DNA from: Alistipes sp.
GTDB lineage: Bacteria > Bacteroidota > Bacteroidia > Bacteroidales > Rikenellaceae
Assembly: GCA_017646785.1 (NCBI GenBank)
Contig: JAGCLX010000029.1
Span: forward strand, 1 to 28,703
Length of the DNA stretch: 28,703 bases
Reading direction: 5' to 3'
Shown here: in pieces, positions 15,017-23,674 of the stretch
How positions within the stretch are numbered: position 1 is the first letter of the stretch
Layout: every line of letters starts with the position of its first letter
Program-made: the position numbers and the translations under genes
Notes under the pieces: model-generated
The model's input: only the letters and a program-made list of their open reading frames with translations
Told to the model about the DNA's origin: nothing
Databases searched by the model: none

Positions 15017-15873
15017 TGAGCCACAAAAGTGTAAGTTATTGTTCCTACATTGCTCACGGGAGCCTCAGGGTCGATGTTAAATAGCGTGCCGGCATTGAGT
15101 GCGGCGTTGCGTGCATAGCTATCCAACTCGGGGTTGGTCGAAGAGCGTACAATGGCGCTGGTCACCGTGCCGTTGCGGTTAAGCCTAACCTCTACGACAA
15201 CCACACCCTCGCCCTTCGCTCGGTAGGCGGGCTTGTATAGTGAGGCGCGCGCCGTGCGAGCCACTCTCTTTGTTCCTTTCACATAGTTGATGTCGTATGA
15301 TACGGTTACCGCACCCTTGAAGTTGCTATCCTTGCCATCACCCTTCTTGCCTCCGGCGCCAGTGCCTGTGCCGCCCTTGCCGATGCCCTTGACATCGCGC
15401 ATGCCACTCTCATAGTCGCTGCGGTTCGATGCCATGTCCGATGCCACTTTATCCATCATCTGCTGCGTCTCGCTGTCGTAGGTTTGACTCTGCGATCCAC
15501 CCTCCTCTGCAGACTCGTTAGACTGCACGTTCTTCACCTTCTCGATGGCGGCAAGGCGTCGGTTGATATCCTCCTGTAGCTTGTCGCGCTTCTCCTTGAG
15601 CTTCTCTATCTCCTCTGCTGTAGGCTCGGCATCGACAAATTCCACGATGTATTCTATGGGTCGCACTTCGACATCAACGCGTGCTGTGGCGATGAACACG
15701 CCTCCGAGTATAGAACTCACTATAACAGCTATTATGCCCATGCGATGACTATATAGCCATTCACCAAAACTCTCCGAGCGAATATCTTCAAGATCTACGT
15801 GAGAACGACGACGCACTCTTGGCTGTTGGCGTGATGGACCTCTGTTCGTTGATATGTTTTTCGAGTCTGTCAT
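15013..15873 (-). CDS. TonB-family energy-transducing protein
   Basis: The 286-residue protein has a basic cytoplasmic N-terminus (about 1-44), one membrane anchor (about 45-65), a charged coiled-coil segment (about 85-115), a Gly/Lys-rich linker (about 162-182) and a C-terminal TonB fold (about 195-286) with the usual YKPAYRAKGEGVVVVEVRLNRNGTVTSA pattern, abridged. The Pro-rich linker of classical TonB is lacking. It should link ExbB/ExbD proton flow to outer-membrane receptors, or play another AgaA/TonB-like envelope role; exbBD are not in the window. A TACTTTTG -7 box precedes it closely. It is divergent from lpxC-fabZ. Confidence 0.85.
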   Translation of the reverse strand: MTDSKNISTNRGPSRQQPRVRRRSHVDLEDIRSESFGEWLYSHRMGIIAVIVSSILGGVFIATARVDVEVRPIEYIVEFVDAEPTAEEIEKLKEKRDKLQEDINRRLAAIEKVKNVQSNESAEEGGSQSQTYDSETQQMMDKVASDMASNRSDYESGMRDVKGIGKGGTGTGAGGKKGDGKDSNFKGAVTVSYDINYVKGTKRVARTARASLYKPAYRAKGEGVVVVEVRLNRNGTVTSAIVRSSTNPELDSYARNAALNAGTLFNIDPEAPVSNVGTITYTFVAQ

Positions 15874-15892
15874 GTGTTATAATATTTCAGAG

Positions 15893-15900
15893 CAAAAGTA
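15893..15900 (-). promoter_or_regulatory. -7 element of the TonB-family gene
   Basis: On the minus strand this reads TACTTTTG, a TAnnTTTG match 20 bases from the ATG. No -33 TTG is visible because the upstream sequence is an A/T run. Confidence 0.55.
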
Positions 15901-15923
15901 GTAATTTTTTTTATTTTTTTTAG

Positions 15924-15931
15924 TATATTTG
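15924..15931 (+). promoter_or_regulatory. -7 element of the lpxC-fabZ-lpxA operon
   Basis: TATATTTG lies 52 bases before the ATG, back to back with the divergent TonB promoter across a T-rich spacer. Confidence 0.6.
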
Positions 15932-15982
15932 TCCCATTAATGCGATTTTATCGTTTGATAGTAACTAAAAATATATAGAGTT

Positions 15983-17368
15983 ATGGCAACCAAACAATGT
16001 ACTCTTGCCGCGTCAATTTCTTTCGAGGGTAAGGGTCTGCACACAGGATTGCAGGTTAAGATGACAGTAAATCCCGCTGAGGAGAATCATGGCATAACAT
16101 TTCGTCGTGTTGATCTTGAGGGCGCTCCCGAGGTGCCTGCATTGTGCGAGTATGTGTCGGACACATCGCGCGGTACAACAATAGAGAAGGGCGAGGCTAA
16201 GGTAAGTACCATAGAGCATATTATCTCAGCACTTTGGACACTCGGCGTTGATAATGCAACTATCGACATCAATGCCCCCGAGACTCCCATCATGGATGGC
16301 TCGGCTCTTGAGTATGCAACACGCATTACTGAGGTGGGTGTAGTGGAGCAGAACGCTGAGCGTCGTTACTATGAGGTGACAGAGAAGCAGGTATATACTC
16401 TGCCAGAGAAGGGCGTAGCTATCGTATTGTATCCCGATGATGAGTTCTCTGTGTCGGTACACGTGGACTACAACTCAAAGGTTGTGGGCAACCAGTATGC
16501 TACATACAACTATGCTGACAACTACCAGGAGAATATAGCTATGTGTCGTACCTTCGTCTTCCTCCACGAGCTTGAGCCTCTGATGAAGATGAACCTCATC
16601 AAGGGTGGTGACCTCGACAACGCTATCGTCGTTGTGGAGAACCCCGTAACTGATGAGCAGCTCGACCACCTCAAGAAGGTGTTTGGCAAGGAGGATATCC
16701 GCATCACTGGTGGCTACTTGAACAATCAGCAGTTGCGCGCTAACAACGAGCTTGCACGTCATAAGCTCCTCGACCTTCTTGGTGATTTCGCCCTACTTGG
16801 CATGCGCATTAAGGGCCGCGTATGGGCTACACGTCCTGGCCACTTCGCAAATACGGAGTTCATGAAGGAGCTCTCACGCTCGATACGTCGTAGCGGCGAG
16901 AAGCCACTGTTCAAGTATAGCGCTAAAAATCAGCCCCTTTTGGATATTAACCAAATCAAAGCATTGCTTCCTCACCGTCCTCCATTCTTGCTTGTAGATC
17001 GTGTGTTCCACATTGATGAAAACGCCATTGGAGGTATCAAGCAGGTCTCTATGAATGAGCCCTTCTTCGTAGGTCACTTCCCCGAGGAGCCTGTTATGCC
17101 TGGTGTGCTTATCATCGAGGCATTGGCACAGTGCTGTGGTATTCTTGTGCTTAACCGCGTGGAGAACCCCGAGAGCTACTCTACATACTTCCTTAAGGCT
17201 GATGGCGTGAAGTGGAAGCGTAAGGTTGTCCCAGGCGATACATTGCAGCTTGAGTGTCACATTTCGGATATGCGTCGTGGCATCTGCACAGCCGAGGCTA
17301 AGGCTTTCGTAGGCGGACAGTTGGTGTGTGAGGCGATACTCACCGCACAGATTGTCAAGAATAGATAG
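15983..17368 (+). CDS. lpxC/fabZ: Bifunctional UDP-3-O-acyl-N-acetylglucosamine deacetylase / 3-hydroxyacyl-ACP dehydratase
   Basis: This 461-residue cytoplasmic fusion has LpxC at about 1-305 and FabZ at about 315-461, an arrangement known in Bacteroidetes. LpxC zinc ligands correspond to H79 (STIEHI), H260 and D264 (RHKLLDLLGD), and the catalytic histidine to H287 (RPGHFAN). FabZ has HRPPFLLVDRV (331-341) and the catalytic H365/E379 in GHFPEEPVMPGVLIIEALAQ. LpxC performs the committed deacetylation of lipid A synthesis and FabZ dehydrates 3-hydroxyacyl-ACP, the same acyl pool that feeds LpxA. Fusion could balance phospholipid and lipid A flux. lpxA follows after 38 bases, so both are probably one transcript. 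Confidence 0.96.
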   Translation: MATKQCTLAASISFEGKGLHTGLQVKMTVNPAEENHGITFRRVDLEGAPEVPALCEYVSDTSRGTTIEKGEAKVSTIEHIISALWTLGVDNATIDINAPETPIMDGSALEYATRITEVGVVEQNAERRYYEVTEKQVYTLPEKGVAIVLYPDDEFSVSVHVDYNSKVVGNQYATYNYADNYQENIAMCRTFVFLHELEPLMKMNLIKGGDLDNAIVVVENPVTDEQLDHLKKVFGKEDIRITGGYLNNQQLRANNELARHKLLDLLGDFALLGMRIKGRVWATRPGHFANTEFMKELSRSIRRSGEKPLFKYSAKNQPLLDINQIKALLPHRPPFLLVDRVFHIDENAIGGIKQVSMNEPFFVGHFPEEPVMPGVLIIEALAQCCGILVLNRVENPESYSTYFLKADGVKWKRKVVPGDTLQLECHISDMRRGICTAEAKAFVGGQLVCEAILTAQIVKNR

Positions 17369-17406
17369 TAAACACAAAATAGGACATAAACAAATATCAA
17401 CTTTCT

Positions 17407-18192
17407 ATGATTAGTAATTTGGCATACGTACATCCCGATGCTAAGATTGGTAAGAACGTAACTGTCGAGCCCTTTGCCTATATCGAGGGTGATGTAGTCA
17501 TTGGCGACGACTGCTGGATAGGCCCCCACGCCTGCATCTATAATGGTGCTCGTTTGGGTAAGGGCAACAAGGTGCACCCCGGTGCGTGCATTGCATGCCT
17601 CCCTCAGGATCTTAAGTTCGAGGGTGAGCAGACTACAGCTGTGATTGGTGACTATAACGATATCCGAGAGTGTGTAACCATCGCACGTGGTACAGCATCA
17701 CGAGGCACTACTGTCGTTGGTAGCAATAACCTCCTCATGGCTTATGTGCACGTTGCACACGACGACGTTGTGGGTAGCCACTGCGTCATCGCCAACCGCG
17801 TATCTCTCGCGGGTGAGGTGGAGATTGGTGACTGGGTAGTTATCGGTGGCCACGCAGCAATTCACCAGTGGGTACACGTTGGTGACCACTGTATGATTCA
17901 GGGTGGTGCTCTTGTAACACAGGATATCCCTCCCTACATCATCGCCACAAATGGCGAGACACACTACGCCGGCATCAACAAGATTGGTCTTTCGCGTCGT
18001 GGCTTTACCGAGGAGCAGATTGCTTCTATTCACAACACTTGCCGCATCCTCTTCCAGAGCGAGTTGAACTACCAGTCTGGATGTGATAAGGCCGAGGCGG
18101 AGGTTGCTGAGAGCCCTGAGCGTAACAAGCTCATCGAGTTTATTCGCGGCTCGAAGCGAGGTGTTATCAAACAGTATGTTTCACGCCGATAG
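17407..18192 (+). CDS. lpxA: Acyl-ACP--UDP-N-acetylglucosamine O-acyltransferase
   Basis: The 261-residue protein shows the left-handed beta-helix of hexapeptide repeats (about 4-185) and a helical C-terminus. The catalytic histidine is H118 in MAYVHVAHD, aligned with H125 of E. coli LpxA. It carries out the first step of lipid A synthesis, acylating UDP-GlcNAc at the 3-OH position in the cytoplasm. Its position directly after lpxC-fabZ puts consecutive pathway enzymes in one operon. The length is the family norm. A strong hairpin follows. Confidence 0.95.
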   Translation: MISNLAYVHPDAKIGKNVTVEPFAYIEGDVVIGDDCWIGPHACIYNGARLGKGNKVHPGACIACLPQDLKFEGEQTTAVIGDYNDIRECVTIARGTASRGTTVVGSNNLLMAYVHVAHDDVVGSHCVIANRVSLAGEVEIGDWVVIGGHAAIHQWVHVGDHCMIQGGALVTQDIPPYIIATNGETHYAGINKIGLSRRGFTEEQIASIHNTCRILFQSELNYQSGCDKAEAEVAESPERNKLIEFIRGSKRGVIKQYVSRR

Positions 18193-18210
18193 TTACTGTT
18201 AGAGAACTTC

Positions 18211-18260
18211 AAAAAATAAGTGCCTGTTCAACAAATATGCTGAACAGGCACTTATTGTAT
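18211..18260. terminator. Bidirectional terminator between lpxA and the wzc-like gene
   Basis: A perfect 16-bp stem pairs 18215-18230 (arm AATAAGTGCCTGTTCA) with 18241-18256. An A-run precedes it, giving a U-run for minus-strand transcripts, and TTATTGTAT follows for plus-strand ones. It sits between convergent genes. Confidence 0.85.
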
Positions 18261-18304
18261 CAACTCAGTTGCAGTGTCTACTGCGTGACCATTGTTGCTT
18301 CGTG

Positions 18305-20680
18305 CTACTTCTTCATGAGCGACGCGACTTTTTTCATGCGACGCTTTCCTGCCGACGACTCATCGTCGTTATAGTAGCCATATCCGTAATCACTCTTGAT
18401 ATGTCTTACGCCATTGAGTATTACGCCCATGTTGTGGAAGCGCTTCTCAATGTTAAGACGCTCGATGTCGCTGAGCTGCTCACACTCGAGGCTGTCATGG
18501 CGCACAACATATAGAGTCAAGTCTACGTGGGTGTCAATGATGATGGCATCAGCAATGGCAAGTGCAGGTACGCTGTCGATGATTACATAGTCGTAGCGTG
18601 CGCGTAGCTCACCAATAAGCTCTGCCATGCGCGCAGACATCAACATATCAATTGGGTTAGTGGGCAGAGGACCTGCAAATACCATGTCTACGCCATTGAC
18701 TACACCCTTAGTGATAATGTCGTTGAGTGAGCTTGTCTTACCTACGAGGTAGCTGCTTGCTCCAAGCGTGTCATTGCGGTGGCCGAGCTGCTTAGAGAGT
18801 GTGCAACGACGAAGATTAAGGTCGACAATCACCACGCTCTTGCCACTAGCTGCCAATGTTGCTGCGAGGTTCGCAGCTACGAATGTCTTGCCGCTATCGG
18901 GTAGCGATGATGTGACCATAATCACCTTACTATCTTTATACTGGGGCATAAAGCTGAGGTTTACGCGCAGCATGCGGAATGCCTCGCTCACAGAGTCGTA
19001 GCTCTCCTCGTTGACAACGATGCACTCACTCATCTTGCCCGCGTGCATAGGAATCTCTCCAAGGCATGGAACAGTGATTGCACCCTCGATATCGCTACGT
19101 GAGCGCACCTTAGTGTTGAACATCTCTCGTAAGTAGAAGAGTGCAAAGGGTAGTGCCAAAGCCATGAAGAGTGCTCCAACGTATATCATTAGTGGATTGG
19201 GGCTGATGGGCTTATCGTCACCATGTGCAGCATCGATAACACGAGTGTTGCTATTGGCAGTGGCATTGGCGAGGGTGTTCTCCTCGATCTTTGTAAGCAG
19301 GTAGATGTAGAGCTGCTCCTTTACCTTCTGCTGACGCATAATAGCAAGCAACTCGCGCTCCTTTGTAGGTGAACCCTCCATGCGGCTATCTGCCTTGACC
19401 TGTTCGCGTCTTACCTGCTCCATCTGTAGCTCAAGGGTAGCAACGTGCGACTCGAGTGACGATATCACCGCCTCGTGCATAGCTACAAGCTGTGTCTTGA
19501 GGTTAACAAGTATGGGGTTGGTAGTGGTCTCAGACTGTGATAGACGCTGGTACTCCAAGAGGCTGTTGTTGTATCGCTCAATCTGTGCAGAGAGGGCCTC
19601 CGAAGCACCTGTAGCCAAGGTGATGGATGCAGGAATAAGGCGAAGCTCGTCGCTATTCTCGGTTGCATACTCGTAGACATATCTTGTCATCTCGAGGTTT
19701 GCCTCCAGAGATAATGCATTTTCTTTGAGCTGCTGAATCTCCTCCGCGCTTATCATCGCCTCATCTACGGGGCTGAAGATAAGGTTCTCTCTCTTGTAAT
19801 CAGAAACTTCAACGTCAATAAGGTTGAGCTCATCGCGCAGTGTAGCAAGGCGCTCGTTGATAAACTCTGCAGTGATTTGAGATTTCTCGCGCTTAGCGCT
19901 CACGGCATTGATGTCATACTCCTCAATCACGCCGTTGATGATGTCGTCGGCACGCGCAGGGATATCATCCTCTAATGCAATCGAGATAACTGATGCCTGT
20001 TTATTAGCCTTGTCGCATATCAAAATTTCACGATAGTGCTCAATAGTCGAATTTAGAGTACTCTTTGTTACTGTCACCTCGCGAGTGTCAAATGCAAATG
20101 GTGTTGCTGCGAGGGTGAGCTTACCAAGAGGTGTGACGATGGTGTCGCCAGGTGCAACCTCAGCGGTGAATTTATCATCATCTTCGAACCCGTGAATTCT
20201 AACCATGCCACTCTCGGTGACGCGATACTTGAACGAGCCCTTAACGGTGTCTGCACCCTCGGTGAATGTAGCTACCATAGGTACACAGCCATAGAGGTCA
20301 ACTGGTGTTAGACCATCTCTAGTTGCGTATTGTGTAGAGAGATCGTAGCGATTAACAATCTTCTCCATTACGTTACGTGACTTGATGAGCTGAATCTCGG
20401 TGTCAATAGAGCTACCGCCACCCATGCCACCAACAAAGCTGCCCAATGCCATGAGGTCCGAACCGATAGACTTCTCTTCGCTCTCCACCATGATGGTCGC
20501 CTTACGTAGATACTTGGGCGCTGTGCTCTGGATGTAGAGCGTAGCTGCACCAATGAACACCACGGCCGAGAGCAGATACCAATACCAGTTCGATAGTATC
20601 ATGCGAACGCAATCTTGCAAGCTGATTTTTACGGTATCTGATGTGTTTGTATCGAGGTTTTCCTCTCTATATTGTGTCAT
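18305..20680 (-). CDS. Wzc-like polysaccharide chain-length protein / tyrosine autokinase
   Basis: The 791-residue inner-membrane protein has a Wzz domain with helices at about 33-51 and 497-517, a long periplasmic coiled coil (about 260-470) and a cytoplasmic CpsD/CapB-type BY-kinase domain (about 560-760). Walker A is SSLPDSGKT (591-599). Walker A' reads VVIVDLNLR (616-624), with Asn at 622 where most homologues have Asp. Walker B is VIIDSVPA (699-706) rather than the common VIIDTPP. A C-terminal tyrosine cluster (Y765, Y767, Y769, Y770) is the likely autophosphorylation site. It should control assembly and export of a surface polysaccharide with the Wza-like protein encoded 36 bases upstream. 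No glycosyltransferases adjoin it. Confidence 0.9.
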   Translation of the reverse strand: MTQYREENLDTNTSDTVKISLQDCVRMILSNWYWYLLSAVVFIGAATLYIQSTAPKYLRKATIMVESEEKSIGSDLMALGSFVGGMGGGSSIDTEIQLIKSRNVMEKIVNRYDLSTQYATRDGLTPVDLYGCVPMVATFTEGADTVKGSFKYRVTESGMVRIHGFEDDDKFTAEVAPGDTIVTPLGKLTLAATPFAFDTREVTVTKSTLNSTIEHYREILICDKANKQASVISIALEDDIPARADDIINGVIEEYDINAVSAKREKSQITAEFINERLATLRDELNLIDVEVSDYKRENLIFSPVDEAMISAEEIQQLKENALSLEANLEMTRYVYEYATENSDELRLIPASITLATGASEALSAQIERYNNSLLEYQRLSQSETTTNPILVNLKTQLVAMHEAVISSLESHVATLELQMEQVRREQVKADSRMEGSPTKERELLAIMRQQKVKEQLYIYLLTKIEENTLANATANSNTRVIDAAHGDDKPISPNPLMIYVGALFMALALPFALFYLREMFNTKVRSRSDIEGAITVPCLGEIPMHAGKMSECIVVNEESYDSVSEAFRMLRVNLSFMPQYKDSKVIMVTSSLPDSGKTFVAANLAATLAASGKSVVIVDLNLRRCTLSKQLGHRNDTLGASSYLVGKTSSLNDIITKGVVNGVDMVFAGPLPTNPIDMLMSARMAELIGELRARYDYVIIDSVPALAIADAIIIDTHVDLTLYVVRHDSLECEQLSDIERLNIEKRFHNMGVILNGVRHIKSDYGYGYYNDDESSAGKRRMKKVASLMKK

Positions 20681-20716
20681 ATACGTTTGGTGTTTTATAG
20701 TTATGAGTATATGTTC

Positions 20717-21526
20717 CTATTTTTGACCTAAAATTGTAACCAAGAGCGTTGCAATTGATACGGCAGTTGAGGTGATGGAGATCCAGAACGAGCGGTTCTG
20801 GTTAATCTCAGCTGCTGCAGCCCTATACTTGTTGGGGCTAACGAGGATGATGTCGTTCTGCTCGAGGTAGAAGCAGGGTGACGAGAATATCTCGCTTGAG
20901 CGTAGGTCGAGTTTTGTTACAATACTCTTGCCGTCTACATTGCGAATAACTGCAACGTCAGAACGGTTACCATAGATGGTAAGGTCGCCAGCCAAAGCAA
21001 GAGCCTCGAGGATAGATATCTGATCCTTGCCAATGCCATATCTTCCGGGCTTGGCTACCTCGCCGATGACTGAGAGGGTAAGGTTCTTAAAGCGTACATT
21101 TACCTGTGGGTCGACGAGGTAACCACCCTCTACGATGCGTCGCTCAATCTCCGCTGCGAGCTGCTCACGTGTCATGCCAGCACAGTGTACCTTACCAATG
21201 ATAGGTACGTTGATATATCCCTCGCTGTCGATTGTAAATATCTGGAGGCTTGTTTCGCCAGTGGTGCTTGTTGTACCATTACCCGAGATAGAGATGTAGC
21301 CCGATGATGAGTTGAATGGGATGGCCAATTCGGGTGTGCTACTGTTGATAACGATGGTAACCTGATCGAGTGGCTTAAGACGAATGAGGTAGTTGTCGGG
21401 AAGAACAATCTCCGATCCGCTCTCAACATCCTGCAAGTAAAGTACATTCTGGTGTGCAGCGTTGCAAGCTCCGAGCAGAAGCATTGCCGCGAGTGATATA
21501 AGTCTGAAAATTCTCATTCGTAGCAT
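20717..21526 (-). CDS. Wza-like polysaccharide export outer-membrane lipoprotein
   Basis: The 269-residue protein has a lipoprotein signal with lipobox LLGAC (C21), a polysaccharide-export domain (about 45-140) and an SLBB-like repeat (about 148-235, VIGEVAKPGRYGI). A hydrophobic segment at about 248-266 is the likely outer-membrane helix. It should form the export channel that docks with the Wzc-like partner. An internal ATG at residue 4 is an alternative start that keeps the signal peptide. The pair forms a two-gene operon with an upstream minus-strand TATCTTTG box. Confidence 0.9.
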   Translation of the reverse strand: MLRMRIFRLISLAAMLLLGACNAAHQNVLYLQDVESGSEIVLPDNYLIRLKPLDQVTIVINSSTPELAIPFNSSSGYISISGNGTTSTTGETSLQIFTIDSEGYINVPIIGKVHCAGMTREQLAAEIERRIVEGGYLVDPQVNVRFKNLTLSVIGEVAKPGRYGIGKDQISILEALALAGDLTIYGNRSDVAVIRNVDGKSIVTKLDLRSSEIFSSPCFYLEQNDIILVSPNKYRAAAAEINQNRSFWISITSTAVSIATLLVTILGQK

Positions 21527-21612
21527 CGTTATTAACTATGTTAAGTTGTTGTGTTATACGTTTTACAAATTGCTAAAATGCCAATGACGTAAGCATATAT
21601 ACAATATCCGCA

Positions 21613-21620
21613 CAAAGATA
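21613..21620 (-). promoter_or_regulatory. -7 element of the wza-wzc-like operon
   Basis: The minus strand reads TATCTTTG here, 86 bases before the ATG. No clear -33 TTG is seen. The long leader is A/T-rich with nothing else recognised. Confidence 0.55.
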
Positions 21621-21673
21621 GGAAAATTATGCGAAATACCATGCTTCGAAGGGGATAATTCATAATTTTTTCC

Positions 21674-21681
21674 TATATTTG
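21674..21681 (+). promoter_or_regulatory. -7 element of the cysteine peptidase gene
   Basis: TATATTTG lies 63 bases before the ATG at 21745, divergent from the wza-like promoter. Confidence 0.55.
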
Positions 21682-21744
21682 TTCCCGTAAAGTAGATACT
21701 CGTGTAGGGTGTTGAAACGAAAAATATAATAAATACTAAATGAT

Positions 21745-23133
21745 ATGAAACGATTAATTACTCTTGCCGTGGCAGTTATGGCCATTGGCACAGCTACAGC
21801 CCAGCAGGATAAGGGTGGCATCACTGAGGCTATGATGCAGGAGATTCGCCTTGGACAGACTAACAGTGCAGCCGAGCGTGCAGCGCGTAATGCCATGGCG
21901 TTCAACTCGATTAGTGACCTTGCAACAAATGCCGACAACCTTGCGATGATCGACACCCACTTCTCTCACCGCGTAAAGACTAAGGGTATCACAGATCAGC
22001 ACCAGTCGGGTCGTTGCTGGTTGTTCACCGGCCTTAACGTTTTGCGTGCCAAGATGATTGAGGAGCAGGGTCTTGCCGAGATGGAGTTCTCGCAGAACTA
22101 CCTCTTCGTCTACGACCAGTTGGAGAAGTCTAACCTCTTCTTGCAGGCTGTAATCGACACCAAGCACCTCCCCATGGAGGATCGTCAGGTGGAGTGGTTG
22201 TTCAAGAACCCTCTGAATGATGGTGGCCAGTTTACAGGCGTGTCTAACCTTGTTATGAAGTATGGTGTTGTTCCTGCAGAGGTAATGCCCGAGAACTACC
22301 AGTCGAACAACACCGCGCAGGTGGGTAACCTCATTAAGCTCAAGTTGCGTGAGTTTGGTCTCAAGCTCCGTAACCAGAAGGATCGTCGCTCAACCGTTGC
22401 TCTCAAGACAGAGATGCTCACCGAGATATACTCTATGCTCGTTCGCGCATACGGCGTGCCTCCCACAGAGTTTGAGTGGACACGTCGCGACAAGGATGGT
22501 AATGTTGTTGACACTAAGACCTACACACCCCAGTCATTTTATGCTGAGTACTTTGGTGACCTCGACCTTGAGAATGACTTTGTTATGGTGATGAACGACC
22601 CCTCGCGTGAGTATCACAAGGTCTATGAGATTGAGTACGACCGCCATGTGTATGATGGTGACAACTGGGTATACCTAAACCTCCCCATTGACGAGGTTAA
22701 GGCTCTTGCCATCGCTTCAATCAAGGATAACACAGCGATGTACTTCTCTTGCGACGTGGGTAAGTTCCTGCTCTCGAAGAAGGGTACTCTCGACATCAAT
22801 AACTTCGACTATGAGTCGTTGATGGGTGTTGAGTTCCCAATGAATAAGGAGGAGCGTGTTCGCACATTCGCAAGTGGTTCGTCACATGCCATGACACTCA
22901 TCGCTGTTGACCTCGATGAGGATGGTAACGCTAAGAAGTGGATGGTTGAGAATAGTTGGGGACCTCAGTCTGGTTGGAAGGGCAACCTCATTATGACTGA
23001 TGAGTGGTTTGAAGAGTATATGTTCCGTGTTGTTGTAGACAAGAAGTATATCCCAGCCGAGACACTCAAGCTTTTGGAGCAGAAGCCCATTATGCTTCCT
23101 TCGTGGGATCCTATGTTTGCTCCCGAGATGTAA
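21745..23133 (+). CDS. Exported bleomycin hydrolase/PepC-type cysteine aminopeptidase (C1B)
   Basis: The 462-residue protein has the C1B peptidase triad: C91 in QSGRCWLFTGLNVLR, H381 in SSHAMTLIAVD and N403 in VENSWGPQSG. The fold is continuous over about 60-440. Unlike the cytoplasmic PepC enzymes of Gram-positives, it begins with a signal peptide (1-20, ATAQ), so it should act in the periplasm. The C-terminus ends in APEM; in bleomycin hydrolases the C-terminal tail lies in the active site and trims the specificity to aminopeptidase activity. It would complement DPP IV in peptide breakdown. The next gene begins 6 bases after its stop. Confidence 0.9.
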   Translation: MKRLITLAVAVMAIGTATAQQDKGGITEAMMQEIRLGQTNSAAERAARNAMAFNSISDLATNADNLAMIDTHFSHRVKTKGITDQHQSGRCWLFTGLNVLRAKMIEEQGLAEMEFSQNYLFVYDQLEKSNLFLQAVIDTKHLPMEDRQVEWLFKNPLNDGGQFTGVSNLVMKYGVVPAEVMPENYQSNNTAQVGNLIKLKLREFGLKLRNQKDRRSTVALKTEMLTEIYSMLVRAYGVPPTEFEWTRRDKDGNVVDTKTYTPQSFYAEYFGDLDLENDFVMVMNDPSREYHKVYEIEYDRHVYDGDNWVYLNLPIDEVKALAIASIKDNTAMYFSCDVGKFLLSKKGTLDINNFDYESLMGVEFPMNKEERVRTFASGSSHAMTLIAVDLDEDGNAKKWMVENSWGPQSGWKGNLIMTDEWFEEYMFRVVVDKKYIPAETLKLLEQKPIMLPSWDPMFAPEM

Positions 23134-23138
23134 GAGTT

Positions 23139-23621
23139 ATGGCGCAAGAGATAGAGCGAAAGTATAAGGTTGTGGGCGAGTATAAACATTTCGCCCACAA
23201 CTCTATGCACCTTGTGCAGGGATATATCGCATCGGGTAGTCGCACGGTACGTGTGCGCATTGGCGATGGTGGCGCGTGGTTGACAATCAAGGGCCCATCG
23301 CAAAATGGAGGCCTCTCGCGCTATGAGTGGGAGCGGGAGATAGAGGTTACGGAGGCAATGGAGCTTTTACAGCTTGCCGAGGGCGCAGTGATAGATAAGG
23401 TACGCTACTATGTAGACTATGCGGGTCACACCATCGAGGTAGATGAGTTCCATGGTGATAATGAGGGTCTTGTTGTTGCCGAGATAGAGCTTGCAACGGA
23501 GGATGAGAGGGTAGAGCTTCCCGCATGGATAGGCCGCGAGGTCACAAGTGAACGACGCTATTACAACTCCCACCTCCGCGAACATCCTTTTAAGGATTGG
23601 TCTCAAGAGGAGCGTAAATAA
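23139..23621 (+). CDS. CYTH-domain protein (triphosphate tunnel metalloenzyme family)
   Basis: The 160-residue protein starts MAQEIERKYKV, carrying the ExExK signature (E4, E6, K8) of CYTH/TTM enzymes, followed by alternating strands with basic and acidic residues (RTVRVRIGD, TIKGP, YEWEREIE, KVRYYVDYAGHTIEVDEFHG, EIELATEDE, abridged) that line the tunnel. Bacterial members hydrolyse inorganic triphosphate or nucleotide triphosphates; the exact substrate is not visible. A GTG 36 bases further upstream would overlap the peptidase gene and breaks the family start, so the ATG at 23139 is chosen. It is translationally close to the peptidase gene, yet cytoplasmic. Confidence 0.88.
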   Translation: MAQEIERKYKVVGEYKHFAHNSMHLVQGYIASGSRTVRVRIGDGGAWLTIKGPSQNGGLSRYEWEREIEVTEAMELLQLAEGAVIDKVRYYVDYAGHTIEVDEFHGDNEGLVVAEIELATEDERVELPAWIGREVTSERRYYNSHLREHPFKDWSQEERK

Positions 23622-23664
23622 ATATGGTGTCCCAAAAAATATTGGACACCATATTTTTATTTAT
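23620..23664. terminator. Terminator of the CYTH gene
   Basis: A perfect 13-bp stem (23620-23632 with 23644-23656, arm AAATATGGTGTCC) begins within the stop codon and is followed by TTTATTTAT. It separates convergent genes and may work in both directions. Confidence 0.85.
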
Positions 23665-23674
23665 AAGGAGTCTG

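Noticed and set aside
23103..23138. GTG start adding twelve residues to the CYTH protein
   Set aside because: It overlaps the end of the peptidase gene, and the family N-terminus with ExExK begins at the ATG at 23139.
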